Of a stretch of 37,461 nt of DNA, positions 34,502 to 37,461 are shown one piece after another (the stretch's first letter is position 1; every line of letters begins with the position of its first letter). Location of the stretch: positions 1 through 37,461 of the forward strand of contig DAHXMJ010000012.1 of NCBI GenBank assembly GCA_027365525.1. The letters run 5' to 3'. The notes beneath the pieces were generated by a model. It searched no databases and had not been told where the DNA came from. It saw nothing but the letters and a program-made list of their open reading frames with translations. The stretch comes from Acidithiobacillus sp. (GTDB taxonomy: Bacteria; Pseudomonadota; Gammaproteobacteria; Acidithiobacillales; Acidithiobacillaceae). Made by a program: the position numbers and the translations under genes.

Positions 34502-36372
34502 ACGGTTCACTGCTGGATAAGATTCCTGATCCCGAAACATTGCGGCATCTTTCTCGCCAGGATCTCCGTCAGGTGGCCCGTCTGGTCCGCCAGTTTCTTC
34601 TGGAGACCGTCAGCCAGACCGGTGGCCACCTGTCCTCCTGTCTGGGGGCAGTGGAACTCACGGTAGCGCTCCATGCGGTGTTCCAGACCCCGGAAGACCG
34701 GCTGGTCTGGGATGTGGGCCACCAGGCCTATCCGCACAAGATTCTGACCGGTCGGGGCCCCCAGTTTGCGACCCTGCGCCAGAAAGACGGCCTGTCCGGG
34801 TTCCTCAAACGTGAGGAAAGTCCCTTTGATACCTTTGGTGCCGGACATTCCAGCACATCGATCAGTGCTGCCTTGGGCATGGCTGTCGCATCTTCCCTGG
34901 AGAAAAGCCGCCGCCAGGTGGTGGCCATCATCGGCGATGGCGCCATGACCGCAGGACTCGCCTATGAGGGCCTGAACAATGGCGGAGTGCTGGATGCGGA
35001 TCTGCTTGTCGTGCTCAACGACAATGAAATGTCCATCTCACCCAATGTGGGCGCCGTGTCGAAATACCTCACGCGTGTGCTGTCCGGGCCCTTCTACAAC
35101 AGTGTTCGGGAAGGTGCTGGCCAGGCCCTGAGCCTGGTCCCGCCGTTGCGTGAACTGGCGAGGAAGGCGGAAGAGGGGGTGAAGGGCCTGGTGTCCCCTG
35201 GTGTGCTCTTCGAGGAAATGGGGTTCCACTATTTTGGCCCCATCGATGGACACGATCTGGATGTCCTGATACCGACTCTGGAAAATCTCCGCAAAATCCG
35301 GGGGCCGCGGCTCCTCCATGTGATCACCCGCAAAGGCAAGGGCTTTGCCCCGGCCGAGGCGGATCCCTGTGCCTACCATGGGGTGCCCCCGTTCGACCGC
35401 GAAAGCGGAAGGATGAAGAAATCTGCGGCCGGACCGGCCTATACCCAGATTTTCGGCGACTGGCTCTGCGAGAAGGCAGCCGCCGAGGACCGTCTGGTAG
35501 CAATTACTCCCGCCATGCGGGAGGGATCGGGACTGGTGCGGTACGAACAGATGTTTCCGAAACGCTATTTTGATGTAGGAATTGCCGAACAGCATGCCGT
35601 GACCTTTGCAGCTGGACTCGCCTGCGAGGGATTCCACCCGGTGGTGGCCATCTATTCCACCTTCCTGCAGCGGGCCTATGACCAGCTGCTGCACGATGTG
35701 GCCCTGCAGAACCTGCCGGTGCTCTTTGCGGTGGACCGGGCCGGGATTGTGGGGGCGGATGGTGCCACCCATCAGGGGGCCTATGACCTCTCCTATTCCC
35801 GCTGCATTCCTGGAGTGGTGATCATGGCCCCGAAAGATGCCCAGGAGCTCCGGGACATGCTCAATACGGGTTATGCCTATCCGGGACCGGCGCTGGTGCG
35901 CTACCCGCGGGGGACAGCGTCCGGCGACATCCGGGATCCGGACCTGGGCCGTACGGTGCCCCTTGGGAAGGCAGAAATTCTGCGCCACGGGAAACGCCTG
36001 GCCATTCTCTCTTTCGGTACCCGGTCTGCGGACGCCCTGGCCGCTGGGGAAGCCCTGGACGCCACAGTGGTCAACATGCGTTTTGTCAAGCCGCTGGATA
36101 CGGAACTGCTGGACACCCTGGTGCAGGGGCACGGCGCCTTCCTGACGGTCGAGGAGGGTGCGGCGATGGGCGGTGCGGGCAGCGGGGTGGCCGAATGGCT
36201 CCTGAACGCAGGGCATCGCCCTTTCGTGCGAATTCTGGGGATTCCGGACGCGTTTATCGAGCAGGGCGATGCCGCCGCATGGATGGCCGATCTTGGACTG
36301 GATGCCGCCGGCATCCGCCGCTCCGGGGAGGAGCTTCTGGCGCGCCTTGCCGCATCCGGTCCGTCCGCGTAA
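34498..36372 (+). CDS. dxs: 1-deoxy-D-xylulose-5-phosphate synthase
   Basis: Dxs joins pyruvate and glyceraldehyde 3-phosphate with thiamine diphosphate, the first step of the MEP isoprenoid pathway. The 624-residue protein shows [16 protein letters not shown], the cofactor motif [17 protein letters not shown] ending in [13 protein letters not shown], then [18 protein letters not shown] with the catalytic Glu, and the C-terminal domain through [15 protein letters not shown]. It is complete. The ATG at 34498 overlaps the ispA stop. The stop at 36372 is followed at once by the damaged transporter gene. Confidence 0.97.
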   Translation: MNGSLLDKIPDPETLRHLSRQDLRQVARLVRQFLLETVSQTGGHLSSCLGAVELTVALHAVFQTPEDRLVWDVGHQAYPHKILTGRGPQFATLRQKDGLSGFLKREESPFDTFGAGHSSTSISAALGMAVASSLEKSRRQVVAIIGDGAMTAGLAYEGLNNGGVLDADLLVVLNDNEMSISPNVGAVSKYLTRVLSGPFYNSVREGAGQALSLVPPLRELARKAEEGVKGLVSPGVLFEEMGFHYFGPIDGHDLDVLIPTLENLRKIRGPRLLHVITRKGKGFAPAEADPCAYHGVPPFDRESGRMKKSAAGPAYTQIFGDWLCEKAAAEDRLVAITPAMREGSGLVRYEQMFPKRYFDVGIAEQHAVTFAAGLACEGFHPVVAIYSTFLQRAYDQLLHDVALQNLPVLFAVDRAGIVGADGATHQGAYDLSYSRCIPGVVIMAPKDAQELRDMLNTGYAYPGPALVRYPRGTASGDIRDPDLGRTVPLGKAEILRHGKRLAILSFGTRSADALAAGEALDATVVNMRFVKPLDTELLDTLVQGHGAFLTVEEGAAMGGAGSGVAEWLLNAGHRPFVRILGIPDAFIEQGDAAAWMADLGLDAAGIRRSGEELLARLAASGPSA

Positions 36373-36376
36373 AATC

Positions 36377-37414
36377 CTGACGGCGGCGGTCCAGTTCAGC
36401 AAAATTCTTGCCCCGAACCTCTGGGGATGGGTAGGGCAGCACCGGGGATACGGGCGGGCGGTGGTCCAGGCGTCGCTTGCGGCGGCCCTGGCCTTTCCCC
36501 TACTCGGGCTCGCCCATGGCCATTTCTGGCCGCTGCTGGCCATCACGCTCGTTTTTTCCTTTTTCTGGTCCGCTACCCTCCCCCTGGTGGACGCAGCCAC
36601 ACTCGTCTGGGCGGAGCGGACCGGAAGAGTCTATGGCCGCATTCGCCTGTGGGGATCCCTGGGGTTCATCGCCCTGTCGCTCGGAATGGGAGTCCTGGCC
36701 GCCCATTCCGGCATGGCGGTGTTCCTGCCCGCGATGACCGCCTTCCTGCTGCTGGGGTGGTGGAGCAGCCGCCATCTCCCGTTCCCGCAGGAAGCCGCTG
36801 CGCAGGAGGAAAGAACCCCAGCGCCGGATTTCCTGCGTTGGCTCCAGGACCGGAGGCTCTGGTTTTTCCTCTTGGCCGGTTTGCTGGAACAGGCCAGCCA
36901 CGGTGCCTATTACGCCTTCTATTCCATCGACGTCGAACGGCACGGGTACAGCAGTGGCCTGGTGGGGCTGCTCTGGGCGCTGGCGGTGCTCTGTGAGGTG
37001 GGGTTTTTCTGGTTCGGTGACCGGTGGATCCGCCGGATGGGTCTTCCGGTCACCTTTTTTCTGGCTTTTCTGCTTACGGTTTTCCGCTGGGGCGTGATTG
37101 GCTGGTGGCCAGGGCTGCTCTGGATCGTACTGGTCCAGTCGCTGCATGCGGCGAGCTATGGTGCCTTCCATCTGGCGGCAGTCCGCTGGGTCTACGGCCA
37201 TTTTCCGCCGGAAGTGCGCTCCCGGGGGATGGCCCTGTACGCGAGTACAGTCTATGGCGCCGGTGGCGCCCTGGGAGCGCTGGGCGCGGGCTGGACCTGG
37301 AGCCACTGGGGGCCGTCCGGTACTTTCTTCGCGGCCGCCTCAGTAGCTTTTCTCGGCCTCCTCCTGCTGTTTGCTGCGCCGGGAGGTGGTTCTGCCCTTG
37401 AAAAACCGGCCTGA
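36377..37414 (+). pseudogene. MFS transporter (HcaT/MFS_1-like) lacking its N-terminus
   Basis: The frame reads KILAPNLWGWVGQHRGYGRA, then about eleven hydrophobic segments, including TLPLVDAATLVWAERTG and YGRIRLWGSLGFIALSLGMG, which match the HcaT-like branch of the major facilitator superfamily. The family normally has about 45-50 residues before the APNLWGW part (first membrane helix and most of the second). Here that part is absent: just upstream is the end of dxs in another frame. No ATG, GTG or TTG lies in the short stretch between; in-frame ATGs at 36269 and 36302 lie inside dxs. The rest is intact, ending with TGA at 37412-37414, so the loss may be recent. It could be a pseudogene, or expressed from within dxs. 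Confidence 0.75.
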
Positions 37415-37415
37415 C

Positions 37416-37461
37416 ATGCCCATTTCCAGGACAGAATCCACTGCCCACGGAGCCGACCGAT
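37416..37461 (+). CDS. Possible start of a further gene at the window edge
   Basis: An ATG two bases after the transporter stop opens MPISRTESTAHGADR and runs off the window. The spacing suggests the first residues of a following gene, but there are too few to name it, and no clear ribosome site is seen. Confidence 0.25.
   Translation, partial: MPISRTESTAHGADR

Noticed and set aside
35038-36600. Minus-strand frame of 520 codons
   Set aside because: It is antisense to dxs and the transporter and contains no recognisable domain.
1-37461. CRISPR arrays, insertion sequences or phage attachment sites
   Set aside because: No regularly spaced repeats, no transposase and no integrase were seen anywhere; the only trace of mobile DNA is the broken primase/helicase gene.

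Overview
The window is bacterial, GC-rich and gene-dense. It most resembles an acidophilic chemolithoautotroph of the Acidithiobacillus type. The main reason is the block from about 19.1 to 27.2 kb: two diheme c4 cytochromes, an SDR protein, a complete cytochrome bc1 complex (Rieske protein, cytochrome b, cytochrome c1) and HiPIPs. From memory, this gene order matches the petII-type operon of iron- and sulfur-oxidising Acidithiobacillus. An HdeD-type acid-resistance membrane protein fits the same lifestyle. The taxonomic placement is inferred from gene content and was not tested by a search.

Layout. At 1-4.7 kb on the minus strand, pcnB, cca, folK, panB and panC (cut by the window edge) cover RNA 3'-end nucleotide addition, folate synthesis and pantothenate synthesis; pcnB carries an in-frame amber codon. 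At 4.9-7.9 kb lie guaB and guaA (GMP synthesis). At 8.1-9.7 kb is the wreck of a TOTE-type archaeo-eukaryotic primase/helicase gene with several lesions and a missing 3' end. At 9.9-18 kb are housekeeping genes: hdeD, tRNA-Leu, rnr, ppk2, a PilZ protein, xseA, a thioredoxin and a TonB-like protein. An unusually long gene-poor leader (18.0-19.1 kb) precedes the respiratory cluster.

Respiratory cluster (19.1-27.2 kb, plus strand). It encodes a monoheme cytochrome fused to a predicted outer-membrane barrel (Cyc2-like), c4 cytochrome 1, c4 cytochrome 2, an SDR, PetA, PetB, PetC, HiPIP 1, a small c-type cytochrome and HiPIP 2. Several cistron junctions hold strong stem-loops without a U tract. Together the genes describe a possible wire from the outer membrane through periplasmic carriers to an inner-membrane bc1 complex. 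The bc1 complex itself is unusual: a PPWY instead of PEWY quinol-site motif, a 14-residue histidine spacing in the second heme-binding helix, and a CNHLCC Rieske box.

Downstream of the cluster are a lipoprotein, a small membrane protein, a stretch with no convincing gene, a b561-type cytochrome, a DedA protein, a tiny exported protein behind two hairpins, a LEA14-like lipoprotein, a two-CDGSH iron-sulfur protein and tRNA-Glu. The window ends with the overlapping operon xseB-ispA-dxs (exonuclease VII small subunit and isoprenoid precursors) and an MFS transporter that has lost its N-terminus against the end of dxs.
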